A stretch of DNA of 38,507 nt, from the IMG/VR virus record IMGVR_UViG_3300025669_000093, positions 1 through 38,507 of that record; one strand, written 5' to 3'. This DNA comes from a virus. Of this stretch, positions 22,405 through 29,931 are shown in pieces (within the stretch, counting starts at the first letter, position 1; each line of letters opens with the position of its first letter). Made by a program: the position numbers and the translations under genes. Below the pieces are notes generated by a model. The model did not search any database. It saw only the letters and a list, made by a program, of their open reading frames with translations, and was not told the origin of the DNA.

Positions 22405-22930
22405 TTGGGGTACAGGTCTTCGTACCCCTTACTGTACCCCTAAGAAAATCGTGATTATCTCCTTAATATCAAACATATACATCAAATCCTTAACGCCTCC
22501 CGTTATTAAATCTGAAATTCTTTCGTACCTGAGGTTCGTACCTCTGACAGGTCCATTACAAGCACATTTAAGCCTTATATAATATAATATTAGTTCATAA
22601 TACATATTATATTACCCTGGTCAGGTCCGAAGGTACACAAGATTTGCACATACGCCTCATACGCGCGGGCGCGCACATGCGCACACGTCACACGCACATA
22701 CGCGCATGTAGAGATATATGTTTTCCCAGAAATCTTCGTACTTCCATGTGCATCACCGGATATCTTATTGTTTTATTTAAGAAACGTCGAGATACGAAAG
22801 CGAAAAACGCTTCGTACCCCTGTCCTGTACTCTTTTACTTCCACAACGAAACACGCTGATTTCTTTAAAGAAAGCCATACGACAAAATTCAGCAAGCTTC
22901 TGTACCCCTCTTTGGGCTTCCGTACCCCCC
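22405..22930. repeat. GTACC-rich motif cluster
   Basis: About ten GTAC cores, mostly TTCGTACCCC or TGTACCCC, in about 520 bp, including a perfect hairpin GGGGTAC-AGGTCTTC-GTACCCC near 22406 and GAGGT-TCGT-ACCTC near 22535. Resembles a multi-site protein-binding region; no known motif assigned. Confidence 0.5.
22644..22711. other. Alternating purine-pyrimidine tract
   Basis: About 65 bp almost entirely of CA, CG and TG/TA steps, for example ATACGCGCGGGCGCGCACAT and CACGCACATACGCGCATGTA, the composition that favours left-handed Z-DNA under negative supercoiling. Confidence 0.5.
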
Positions 22931-23050
22931 CCACTATTATTTCCTTGACTTTTTAAAAAGAATCCATTATCTTAAAAATAACAAAGCGAGACAGGGTCGA
23001 TCCCCTATCCCGCTTCTAACCAATTAACTACCTTATAGGAGGTAATCATC

Positions 23051-23524
23051 ATGGCTGAGCAAATTTTAAAGCATACAGCACCCAGTAGTCAAACAAAAAG
23101 ACAATGCAGCATCTGTAAAAAACCTAAATCCATTAATGATTTTGGTAGGCGATCGGATGTTAAAAGCGGTCTCCATTCTCAATGCAATTCATGCAGAGCT
23201 AAATTCCGACGCGACAATAAATATAAAATCGTTATATATCATGAAAAATTAGAACGCAAAATCATGTTTAAATCTCCGGAATATAAAGCTTGGAAGACAA
23301 TGAAGAGAAATTCGTCTGTTCCGATATTTCCCGGCTGGGTTGAAAAGAACGGCTTCGATCTCTTTTTAGAATCAGTTGGCAGAAAACCATGGAAAAAGTC
23401 GGTCCTTGGTAAATGGTGTTTATCGAGGATTGATTTTAATATTGGTTTTTTTCCGGGAAATTGCAAGTGGGAACCACGGGGAGTTGCTTCTTCTCGTTTT
23501 CGAAGATGGAACGTCCCTCAATAA
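23051..23524 (+). CDS. HNH-like endonuclease with zinc finger
   Basis: 157 residues. The N-terminus has QCSICKKPKSINDFGRRSDV and HSQCNSCRAKFRRDN, two CxxC pairs like the endonuclease VII/HNH-associated zinc knuckles. The C-terminus has GKWCLSRIDFNIGFFPGNCK followed by W, the LxRIDxxxGYxPGNxxW signature common to small HNH-type homing nucleases. AGGAGG precedes the ATG. Likely a free-standing mobile endonuclease. Its last 105 nt are overlapped by a small membrane-protein gene on the other strand. Confidence 0.72.
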   Translation: MAEQILKHTAPSSQTKRQCSICKKPKSINDFGRRSDVKSGLHSQCNSCRAKFRRDNKYKIVIYHEKLERKIMFKSPEYKAWKTMKRNSSVPIFPGWVEKNGFDLFLESVGRKPWKKSVLGKWCLSRIDFNIGFFPGNCKWEPRGVASSRFRRWNVPQ

Positions 23525-23593
23525 CCACCCCCAGCCTACGCCTACAATAAACGCCGCTGCCACCACCCCGCACCATATCAACCAGACTGGCAT
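23420..23593 (-). CDS. Small membrane protein (57 aa), antisense overlap
   Basis: GAGG seven nt before ATG; MPVWLIWCGVVAAAFIVGVG then WGWLLRDVPSSKTRRSNSPW: one transmembrane helix followed by a basic cytoplasmic-type tail. Starts inside the end of the upstream coiled-coil gene. Its 3' 105 nt are the complement of the HNH-like gene's last 35 codons. Possibly a lysis-related or inhibitor peptide, but nothing specific shows this. Confidence 0.55.
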   Translation of the reverse strand: MPVWLIWCGVVAAAFIVGVGWGWLLRDVPSSKTRRSNSPWFPLAISRKKTNIKINPR

Positions 23594-23739
23594 TTCTTCA
23601 CCTCGCAGTCTTCTTCCCCGAGCTTAATTCCTTCACGTTGACGTTTCATCTCATCGAGCTCCCTCTTTAATTCAACCATTCTCTCATCTAAAGCTGCCAA
23701 CCAATCTTGTTGCTCAATTAGGTCCATCAATGACCTCAT
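23578..23739 (-). CDS. Small coiled-coil protein (53 aa)
   Basis: MRSLMDLIEQQDWLAALDER then MVELKRELDEMKRQREGIKL: heptad-like Leu/Met spacing indicates a coiled coil, ending CEVKKCQSG. Starts just after the stop of the preceding gene; AGGG lies 13 nt upstream, a weak ribosome site, so translational coupling is likely. Function unknown. Confidence 0.52.
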   Translation of the reverse strand: MRSLMDLIEQQDWLAALDERMVELKRELDEMKRQREGIKLGEEDCEVKKCQSG

Positions 23740-23742
23740 GTT

Positions 23743-23877
23743 TCATCTTTTTCCCTGACATTCCCCGCAGGCCCGCTGTGGTTTCTTTTTATTATATCCA
23801 TCTTTTGTTTTCGTTAAATTAAATTCCCACTCTTGCCGGCGTCTCCACGAATCTCTCCATGTGTATTTTATTTGCAC
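23743..23877 (-). CDS. Small basic CxxC protein with GTG start (44 aa)
   Basis: GTG preceded by GAGGAG with a seven-nt spacer. Sequence VQIKYTWRDSWRRRQEWEFN, then KKPQRACGECQGKR. Very basic, one CxxC. Overlaps the end of the preceding gene by 10 nt. Nucleic-acid binding is plausible. Confidence 0.52.
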   Translation of the reverse strand: MQIKYTWRDSWRRRQEWEFNLTKTKDGYNKKKPQRACGECQGKR

Positions 23878-24134
23878 GGTTTATCTCCTCGATACGTTAA
23901 AATTCCTTGATTATACGACACTTCCTCTGGCATTCCCGGATGGAGCATTCTCAGATATTCCCAAAGTCTTTCCCCGGCTTCGAACCTAATCCTCTGCGCC
24001 ACCATTATTCCCTGTTCCGCAATCGCTATCTCCCGATGGAGATTATCTGCCTCTTTGCGTTCCGCAACTTTGAGCTTGATCTTTTCTTCCTTTACCATAT
24101 TTCTCCCTCTTTCATATTCACTGTTTTTTCCCAT
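23868..24134 (-). CDS. Hypothetical helical protein (88 aa)
   Basis: Highly charged helix (MGKNSEYERGRNMVKEEKIK, then AERKEADNLHREIAIAEQGI) followed by RIRFEAGERLWEYLRMLHPG and a short tail. AAGG lies five nt before ATG, two bp after the RuvC-like stop. An internal ATG (residue 13) is an alternative. No family recognised. Confidence 0.6.
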   Translation of the reverse strand: MGKNSEYERGRNMVKEEKIKLKVAERKEADNLHREIAIAEQGIMVAQRIRFEAGERLWEYLRMLHPGMPEEVSYNQGILTYRGDKPCK

Positions 24135-24136
24135 TT

Positions 24137-24613
24137 CTACCTTCCCTTTCTCCTCATCAATTCTGCCAACAACAACGCTTCAGCTCGATCGTGATCCTTT
24201 TTCCTCTTAAGTGTATCCTTCATTTTAGGAAAGAGCCTCCTGGCGAGACCTAAGCTCATCGCCTTTTTATCTTCACTCTTTGGCATCCCGTCAAACATCT
24301 CCTTTTTCCACTTCGCCGGCGTCACAATCTCGTATGCTACTTCAATCCCCTGGAGGATTCCCTGCCACCATCCATAATTCTCTCCGAGTTTGAAGGAGCT
24401 TACCACTCCCTGTTTATGGAATGATTGCTGTTTTTCAATTAAAGCATGGCATGGATATATTCCATTTAAGAAACCTAGACGACCAATTCCGTCTAAAACT
24501 TCTTCAAAGTCCCACACTTCTGCTGAGATTCCTCCATCCTTGTCCATTCCTTCGATTAAAATTGCCAACGCGCCTGTTTTTCCCGGGTCGATCCCGACCC
24601 ATACTTTTACCAT
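24137..24613 (-). CDS. RuvC-like Holliday junction resolvase (phage type)
   Basis: 158 residues of RNase H-like fold. Catalytic acidic residues fit: IDPGKTGALAILIEG (first Asp), CHALIEKQQSF (Glu), and the C-terminal KKDHDRAEALLLAELMRRKG (Asp-His-Asp). Middle segment SSFKLGENYGWWQGILQG and VTPAKWKKEMF match RuvC-type resolvases of phages. It would cut branched DNA during recombination, replication or packaging. GAGAGGAG precedes the ATG. Ends in TAG. Confidence 0.88.
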   Translation of the reverse strand: MVKVWVGIDPGKTGALAILIEGMDKDGGISAEVWDFEEVLDGIGRLGFLNGIYPCHALIEKQQSFHKQGVVSSFKLGENYGWWQGILQGIEVAYEIVTPAKWKKEMFDGMPKSEDKKAMSLGLARRLFPKMKDTLKRKKDHDRAEALLLAELMRRKGR

Positions 24614-24771
24614 ATTCTCTCCTCTCTAAAATCCACCAGGTTGAATATTATCCCCTTGTCTGTACCAAACTATGCCTTTAACCCTTTCCGTCGATTCTCG
24701 TCGAATCCGTGAAGCGTACAGCCTATTACAGCAACATCTCTGAGCTTCCCCTTGTCATTAAAGAACTTTAT
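24607..24771 (-). pseudogene. Open frame with ATA in place of a start and one amber
   Basis: Minus strand frame reading KFFNDKGKLRDVAVIGCTLH then GFDENRRKGLKA, TAG (24672-24670), FGTDKGIIFNLVDFREERIW, TAA overlapping the RuvC-like ATG. At the upstream end an ATA after GGGGAA sits exactly where an ATG overlapping the previous stop would be expected. Either a decayed gene or one using AUA and amber readthrough. Confidence 0.4.
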
Positions 24772-24980
24772 TTCCCCTTTTTACCAGGTTTACCCGTTTT
24801 TGCCACCTTCGCCATGGCCGCGGCTTCTACTTTTGCTTTTACAACCATAATTTTCGCTTCTTTCTTCGCAGCCTGCAGGCGCCCTGGTGTTTTTTTAATA
24901 ATATCGGCCTCAACTAATGCTCGAGCATCCGATTCCGCTTGCCATTTTTTGTCTTGCACTGTCATGTTTGCTCTTGCCAT
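24768..24980 (-). CDS. Conserved small basic phage protein (70 aa)
   Basis: AAGGAG eight nt before ATG 24980. MARANMTVQDKKWQAESDAR then ALVEADIIKKTPGRLQAAKK and a Lys/Ala-rich tail ending KTGKPGKKGK. The WQAESDARxLxEAxxIKxxPxRLxAA pattern recurs in phages beside replication genes; function unknown. An earlier frame start (25070) is rejected because it is a shadow of the neighbouring gene. Confidence 0.68.
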   Translation of the reverse strand: MARANMTVQDKKWQAESDARALVEADIIKKTPGRLQAAKKEAKIMVVKAKVEAAAMAKVAKTGKPGKKGK

Positions 24981-25176
24981 GATTTTTTCTCCTTTTTGGT
25001 TTGTTAGACATCCGGACTCTAAAACCAATCCAATTAATTGCAAATCCAAATTCGAACACTTGGCGATCAAAAGACGGCAACCAAGTTCCTCGCAAATGTG
25101 GGAATAGTAAACCTTTTGCTTTGGCTACGTCCACATCTTTATAGAATTTAACAATAGTCAGATATCTGGTTTGCAT
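24910..25176 (-). CDS. Hypothetical protein (88 aa) overlapping its neighbour
   Basis: ATG overlaps the TAA of the MerR-like gene and is preceded by AAGGAG. First part MQTRYLTIVKFYKDVDVAKA, GLLFPHLRGTWLPSFDRQVF and GFAINWIGFRVRM looks like a compact domain. The last 24 codons run out of frame inside the following gene and are basic and polar (SNKPKRRKNHGKSKHDS), perhaps an extension after loss of an earlier stop. Confidence 0.55.
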   Translation of the reverse strand: MQTRYLTIVKFYKDVDVAKAKGLLFPHLRGTWLPSFDRQVFEFGFAINWIGFRVRMSNKPKRRKNHGKSKHDSARQKMASGIGCSSIS

Positions 25177-25487
25177 TATAATTTTTCTCCTTTCGCCCCT
25201 ATAAGGCAATAAAACATATCATGAAAAACATTAACTATCTTCTCTAACTCAACTAAATCATTAGACCTATTCTCTAATATCTTTTTCATTTTCCTGACGG
25301 TTATACCACAATCGATCAATTTCTTTACGATTCGCCATTGGATAAGATGTTGCTCGTTATATTCCCAAGCTATTCCTCGTCGGATATCCTTATTTTCAAT
25401 TGGTTTCACGACCCCTGAATCAACATAGAACTGTATAATCCGCGGAGACAAACCAGTTATTCTTGCTATATCCTTCCTTGTCATCAT
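25176..25487 (-). CDS. MerR-like helix-turn-helix protein
   Basis: 103 residues. TRKDIARITGLSPRIIQFYV then DSGVVKPIENKD is the MerR winged-helix N-terminus (HTH followed by the Y-V-D-S-G-V-V-K-P wing start); YNEQHLIQWRIVKKLIDCGI and TVRKMKKILENRSND continue the domain. The C-terminal helix could dimerise. Likely a transcription regulator or DNA-binding accessory of the replication operon. Start overlaps nothing; the primase stop is 10 bp upstream. Confidence 0.72.
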   Translation of the reverse strand: MMTRKDIARITGLSPRIIQFYVDSGVVKPIENKDIRRGIAWEYNEQHLIQWRIVKKLIDCGITVRKMKKILENRSNDLVELEKIVNVFHDMFYCLIGAKGEKL

Positions 25488-25497
25488 CTTTTACATC

Positions 25498-28227
25498 TCA
25501 ATATGTTTGCGTATAACCACCTTGCTCATCATCTTCAACCTTATTCCACCCAGCCAGAAACACTTCCTTAATCCCTTCCGGTAACTTATCCATTTTTAAA
25601 TCAAAGCATCTTCGTTTCTTTCTGTTTAAGAGCTGCGCTTTTGCATATCCTTTGTTGTCTAACGGAGGCTCAATGAAATATTCCTCATCTTTAAGATAAT
25701 TCAATAAATCATAGTAAGACCATGTTTCTTCGCCTCTCCTCTTTCTATTTTCGGCCCATTTATTGTAAATTCCTCTCAACCATATCCTAACAATGTCGAT
25801 TCCTTCTTTTTCTTTTAAAACTCTTGGCGCTCTTTCTGATGAATACCCGAAAACCTTATCTCTTAAAATCTCGACATGATTCCCATTAAGATGATTTTCA
25901 GCACGCATAGATTCGAGATCATAAAAGAACTCATTTAAAATAAACGATTCTTCTTTTTCCTTTTTAACCTCAAAAGCCTGGTACTTTAACCAATCAAGAA
26001 AATCACCATGGTCTCCGCATGTTTGATCCGGATCATAAAATTGGATAAAGCACACAGCGAGAGACGCGTAGATCTTTGCGAGACGTGGATCGATGTTCCC
26101 TGATTCAAGCTCCTCGCTCAACGTATCGATCTTCTCGAATAGTTTGTTAATATCCGTTTTATGTTTCTCGACTATGATCTGATGAACGATTCCGGAAAAC
26201 TTATGGCGATATTCCTCAATCTGCTTTAAAACATCGTCTTTTCGTTTCATAAGGGAAAGCTGGACCCTGACACATCGGCTTGCTAATGCAGAATCTTTTG
26301 GGAATCCTTCACCTGTAATCATCACAGGGGCCCTGGTGCGCTGACCGACAACGCCGAATCCTAACTTACCGCGGGAACCGCCGCCTACACGATCATATGC
26401 AGACCTTAATATCGAATCATGCTTAGACGCCGCTCCGGTATTCCTATATTCATCAAACCACATTGGGATGCAGGAATAATATGCAAGCCACCTTGTTAAA
26501 GCAGCATTTGTAATATCCGATATATTCTTTGCGGTTTCTTCTTCGAGGCCGAAATGATTCACAATAATTCTCGCAAGAGTATTTTTACCAACTTCTTTCT
26601 TCCCTGAAATAAATAGAATCGGAAATTTGTAGCGAGAGAAGATCTCTTTAGAGTAAACACATGCAGCAACAAATCCGAGCGCCAGGTAGGCCTCGTATCC
26701 ACCAATATTTTCTTTAATGAGCTTAACGACGGCATTCCGGGTTTCGCTTACCATTTCATTGCTGATGTCGTTCCTGATTAAAGGTAGGCATCCGGAGTTT
26801 GCGCCGGCATCAACGTTTAAAGATAATGGCTGGTACCCTTTCTCTTCGATCCAGATAATCCCTTCTTCATCAGGATAATAAACCTTTCCGTTTTTAACAG
26901 CATGGTCGCCAGATAACCATATGTTTTCTCCGTCAATATCTCCTATGTGATCAGGTCTGAAAATAATCCGCGGGTCGCATTCTCCTAATTCAATTGTCCA
27001 TATACATTCAAGATCGAGCGGGGACCCTTTCCATTGATAATTCCCCTGGGCGAAACACCATTTTGCAAAATGGAACTTACTGGCCATTTCTTCAGGTTTA
27101 ATTTCGAATTCCTTGGATTCGCTTCCATTTTCAGTTATAAGGCGTACGCTTCTTGTAGCGCCGTCAGGCGTGTAAAATGTTTTGATTATCTTAAGCGTAA
27201 AATTGGAGATCTTTGTTTTGACTAAGCTGTATTGTGTTTCATTTACATTCCAGTAGCATCCATTTTCTTTGATGACATTTAAAACACTCTCTGGTTTTGC
27301 CTGTTTTTCAACTTGGCGCCGGGGAAGAGACATGAACGTCTCTTTTGCCCCAGAATATGTTGTGAAAAAATCCGTCAAATCTTCTTTATTTTTAAAATCA
27401 TCAGGCCATTGAATTGTTTCAACGAGAGACGCTTTCTTTAAGAGTTGCTGGCTAACTTTCTTAGCTCCAATCCTTCCTGGCTCATCATTATCATAGGCAA
27501 TAATAATATGACGATCTTTAAAATACTTATTGAATTCGACTTTCCATGTTCCGACTCCGGCTGTTTGCGTGACACATGGTAATCCATTTGATAAACCACA
27601 TAAACAATCAGATTCTCCTTCGCAAAGAATAATCGGAACATCTTTAGGTGTTTCCCCTAAAATAGAAAGAGGCCATAAACGGCTCTTACCGTAACCTTTT
27701 TTCCATGAAGTTATTTTGTTTTCATTTTCCCCAGCGCCTGGTTTATATCTCCTGATATTTACTAATTGATTTGTATCGTCAAAGATTGGGATCGCAACCC
27801 TTTCCGATTTCTCAATGTAACCAATTTGATATTTTTTAATTATCTCATGGTCCCAACCTCGATTTTCAGCAAGATGTTCAACGACTTTCGGAGTGAGATT
27901 GTTAATAAAGTTTTCAATGATTCCAATATCAAGCCCTCCTTTTTTATTATCCTTCTCTGTTGATAAATTGTATCGATCGAGGAGATCCTTATAGGCTTCC
28001 CCTGTTGTCATGTTGCACATCCGCGCATGGAAAGAGGTGATATTTCCCTCGCCGCATCCTGCATGGCATACCCATTGACTGGTTTTTAGATTGATAGAGA
28101 AGGAATGTTTTTTATCGTCATGAAAGGGGCAAAGACCGTTCAAACCGTTACTGTCCGGTTTAGCATCTTTGATATGAGAGCGAAAATAATCCTCGAGTGG
28201 AACCTGGTCAATAATATCTATTGCCAT
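25498..28227 (-). CDS. DNA primase with C-terminal helicase-like ATPase
   Basis: 909 residues. CHC2-type zinc domain: CPFHDDKKHSFSIN and VCHAGCGEGN (C33, H36, C54, C58). Toprim domain: IILCEGESDCLCGLSNGLPC (E203-G-E205) and IIIAYDNDEPGRIGAKK (D246, D248). The C-terminal half has a P-loop PILFISGKKEVGKNTLARII (about 536-555) and a Walker B-like CIPMWFDEYRN, then VMITGEGFPKDSALASRCVR, as in phage DUF927/SF3-like helicases. It would synthesise primers and help unwind the phage origin. Largest gene in the leftward replication operon. Confidence 0.9.
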   Translation of the reverse strand: MAIDIIDQVPLEDYFRSHIKDAKPDSNGLNGLCPFHDDKKHSFSINLKTSQWVCHAGCGEGNITSFHARMCNMTTGEAYKDLLDRYNLSTEKDNKKGGLDIGIIENFINNLTPKVVEHLAENRGWDHEIIKKYQIGYIEKSERVAIPIFDDTNQLVNIRRYKPGAGENENKITSWKKGYGKSRLWPLSILGETPKDVPIILCEGESDCLCGLSNGLPCVTQTAGVGTWKVEFNKYFKDRHIIIAYDNDEPGRIGAKKVSQQLLKKASLVETIQWPDDFKNKEDLTDFFTTYSGAKETFMSLPRRQVEKQAKPESVLNVIKENGCYWNVNETQYSLVKTKISNFTLKIIKTFYTPDGATRSVRLITENGSESKEFEIKPEEMASKFHFAKWCFAQGNYQWKGSPLDLECIWTIELGECDPRIIFRPDHIGDIDGENIWLSGDHAVKNGKVYYPDEEGIIWIEEKGYQPLSLNVDAGANSGCLPLIRNDISNEMVSETRNAVVKLIKENIGGYEAYLALGFVAACVYSKEIFSRYKFPILFISGKKEVGKNTLARIIVNHFGLEEETAKNISDITNAALTRWLAYYSCIPMWFDEYRNTGAASKHDSILRSAYDRVGGGSRGKLGFGVVGQRTRAPVMITGEGFPKDSALASRCVRVQLSLMKRKDDVLKQIEEYRHKFSGIVHQIIVEKHKTDINKLFEKIDTLSEELESGNIDPRLAKIYASLAVCFIQFYDPDQTCGDHGDFLDWLKYQAFEVKKEKEESFILNEFFYDLESMRAENHLNGNHVEILRDKVFGYSSERAPRVLKEKEGIDIVRIWLRGIYNKWAENRKRRGEETWSYYDLLNYLKDEEYFIEPPLDNKGYAKAQLLNRKKRRCFDLKMDKLPEGIKEVFLAGWNKVEDDEQGGYTQTY

Positions 28228-28244
28228 TTATTACCTTTTTGTAT

Positions 28245-28427
28245 TTATTCTTTAGAAAGTGAGTCGACTGCAAGCTCAAGAAGTCTGCGTCCACCATTTG
28301 GAATGTTATCAGGGTCACCATATCTCCATTCATTATACCTTGTATAAGACATTCCAATGTATTTAGCAGCAGCCTTGTGCGATCCTTCATGTTTCCTTAA
28401 GAATTCAAATATTTCTTTAATTTCCAT
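28245..28427 (-). CDS. Small helix-turn-helix regulator, possibly leaderless mRNA
   Basis: 60 residues: MEIKEIFEFLRKHEGSHKAA then AKYIGMSYTRYNEWRYGDPD, a helix-turn-helix with recognition helix SYTRYNEWR, then NIPNGGRRLLELAVDSLSKE. It is transcribed divergently from the nuclease operon, a typical place for a phage switch regulator. The ATG at 28427 falls about where transcription from the promoter at 28435-28463 should begin, so the mRNA may be leaderless. An upstream in-frame ATG at 28463 lies within the promoter and is rejected. Confidence 0.7.
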   Translation of the reverse strand: MEIKEIFEFLRKHEGSHKAAAKYIGMSYTRYNEWRYGDPDNIPNGGRRLLELAVDSLSKE

Positions 28428-28434
28428 AAATCCA

Positions 28435-28463
28435 TAAATAATGAATTTTATTATCACTGTCAA
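28435..28463 (-). promoter_or_regulatory. Leftward promoter of the HTH-primase operon
   Basis: Minus strand TTGACA (28463-28458), 17-nt spacer, TATTTA (28440-28435). Back-to-back with the rightward promoter, 33 bp between the -35 boxes. The gap includes AATCATGATT and a half-site CGTTA (28483-28487). Confidence 0.65.
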
Positions 28464-28496
28464 GCAAAAAAATCATGATTCTCGTTACTTTTTTAC

Positions 28497-28525
28497 TTGA
28501 CAGGTAACGGATTCCGTTATATAAA
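28497..28525 (+). promoter_or_regulatory. Rightward promoter with perfect palindromic operator
   Basis: TTGACA (28497-28502), 17-nt spacer, TATAAA (28520-28525), a near-consensus sigma70 promoter. The spacer contains TAACGGATTCCGTTA (28505-28519), arms of seven bp around one base. The same -35-operator module occurs at 11239-11261. Half-sites CGTTA (28483) and TAACGA (28531) flank it. Confidence 0.75.
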
Positions 28526-28558
28526 GGAATTAACGATAGATGTTTTCGGAGGAAAAAA

Positions 28559-29695
28559 ATGAAAAGAATAGTCACTCAGTCAGAGCTCAGCACTTTTAAA
28601 CTATGTCAATTTAAGCATTATCTGAAATACGAAAAGAAATACAGTCGTCCCGGCAAATCTATCTCGGCAGCTACAGGCAATGCAGGCCACGCGGGACTCG
28701 AAATGCGTTACAAAACAAATAGCTACGAAAATGTGCCGGCTGCAGCAAAAAATGTTTTCGATCAATTCTCTTTAGATCAAGCAATCCCATTAAGTTTAGT
28801 CGATAAATTCGCAAAGGTTCGTGAAATGGTGCCGAAGATGCTTGATCATTATGCTGATTTTTACAAAAACGATTCATTTGTTGCCGCTACGGATCCATTC
28901 TCGAAACGTTTGATGGTCGAACATGAATTCCGTATTCCAGTAATTACCAATGGCGGCAGGGCCTCCAGGTTTTTTGATTTAGCCGGAAAGATAGACTTAG
29001 TAGCTTCTTTAAATAATGCGCTCTGGATCGTTGACCATAAATTCAAGGCTGTAATCGATGATTCGTTGGAAAACCTTTTGCGAATCAGCTTCCAGATGCG
29101 AACATACGTCTATGCTATGCGTATCTATCTTGGATTGCCGATCAAGGGTGTCTGTTTAAATGTTGTCTTGAGGCAAGCTCCAGGTAAGCCAAAGATAAAT
29201 AAAAACGGAACTGTGTCATTGTCCAAAGTGAACACTACGTTCGATATTTACATGAAAACCCTTCATGATCAAGATGTGTGGCTCCGAAATAATGGCAAGG
29301 CTGGGATCGATTTCACTAATTATGAAAACGAGATCGATCGAATTCGTAACATTAAATGGTTCGCGCGTTATTTTTATGAGTATTCTGATGAAGAGTTGAT
29401 GGAAATACAGCGGGAAGTCTATATGATTACGAGCGCTATTCATCAATGCCAAGCTTTAGGGCCCTGGGCTTATTTTAAGAATGATCTTGCATGCAATATT
29501 TTTGGCAAATGTACATATTCTTCTATTTGCCAGGGAATTTCTACGGATGAGAATTTTTCCCATATTGAAGATCCTCATTCTGAGCTTGAAGGACTTGAAA
29601 TACATAAAGTGTTAGGCAAAGGATTTGTGATTAACAATGGATTGGATTTAAACGAACCAATGACTTTTGAAGATGCATTCGATGCAGTTTTATGA
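28559..29695 (+). CDS. PD-(D/E)XK nuclease, Cas4/AddB-like with possible Fe-S cluster
   Basis: 378 residues. Starts MKRIVTQSELSTFKLCQFKH (a Cys in the first helix), then active-site elements LAGKIDLVASLNNALWIVDH followed by K (D146, D159, K161) and SFQMRTYVYAM (the QxxxY motif of RecB-type nucleases). Near the C-terminus ACNIFGKCTYSSIC adds three Cys which with C16 could hold a 4Fe-4S cluster, as in Cas4 and AddB. Probable exonuclease for recombination or DNA processing. CGGAGG six nt before ATG; first gene of the rightward operon. Confidence 0.85.
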   Translation: MKRIVTQSELSTFKLCQFKHYLKYEKKYSRPGKSISAATGNAGHAGLEMRYKTNSYENVPAAAKNVFDQFSLDQAIPLSLVDKFAKVREMVPKMLDHYADFYKNDSFVAATDPFSKRLMVEHEFRIPVITNGGRASRFFDLAGKIDLVASLNNALWIVDHKFKAVIDDSLENLLRISFQMRTYVYAMRIYLGLPIKGVCLNVVLRQAPGKPKINKNGTVSLSKVNTTFDIYMKTLHDQDVWLRNNGKAGIDFTNYENEIDRIRNIKWFARYFYEYSDEELMEIQREVYMITSAIHQCQALGPWAYFKNDLACNIFGKCTYSSICQGISTDENFSHIEDPHSELEGLEIHKVLGKGFVINNGLDLNEPMTFEDAFDAVL

Positions 29696-29716
29696 TTTTA
29701 AAAAGAAGGAGACGTG

Positions 29717-29920
29717 ATGGAAATATCTAAATTTAATTTTGCACTTTTCAAGAAAATAAAAATGAAAGGACTTACCCAGCGTAAGCTTTCTAAATTAGTA
29801 GATGGAGATCAAACTAAAGTCTCCAGAGTCATTAATGGTGTTTGGAATTTATCAGAGATTGAAAAGGCTCAATATGCGAAAGCTTTAGAGTGTGAGGTTG
29901 CCGATATCTTTCGAGCTTGA
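29717..29920 (+). CDS. XRE-type helix-turn-helix regulator
   Basis: 67 residues: FKKIKMKGLTQRKLSKLVDG followed by DQTKVSRVINGVWNLSEIEK, the canonical helix-turn-helix of Cro/CI-like proteins (TQxxLSxxxxxxxxxVSRxxxG), then YAKALECEVADIFRA. AAGGAG five nt before ATG 29717 (a GTG three nt earlier is less well placed). Being in the operon controlled by TAACGGATTCCGTTA, it is one candidate for the protein binding that operator. Confidence 0.8.
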   Translation: MEISKFNFALFKKIKMKGLTQRKLSKLVDGDQTKVSRVINGVWNLSEIEKAQYAKALECEVADIFRA

Positions 29921-29931
29921 TTATTAATTTG

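Larger units (their letters stand above)
21546..23050. other. Gene-free region, 1.5 kb, repeat-rich
   Basis: No convincing gene; the longer open frames lack SDs and show repetitive composition. It holds the hairpin/GATTACG repeats, the GTACC-rich cluster and the alternating purine-pyrimidine tract listed separately. The final 40 bp contain the AGGAGG SD of the HNH-like gene. Confidence 0.55.

Noticed and set aside
21949-22582. Two rightward frames in the repeat-rich gap
   Set aside because: They translate repeats and hairpins, lack SDs, and show no protein-like pattern.
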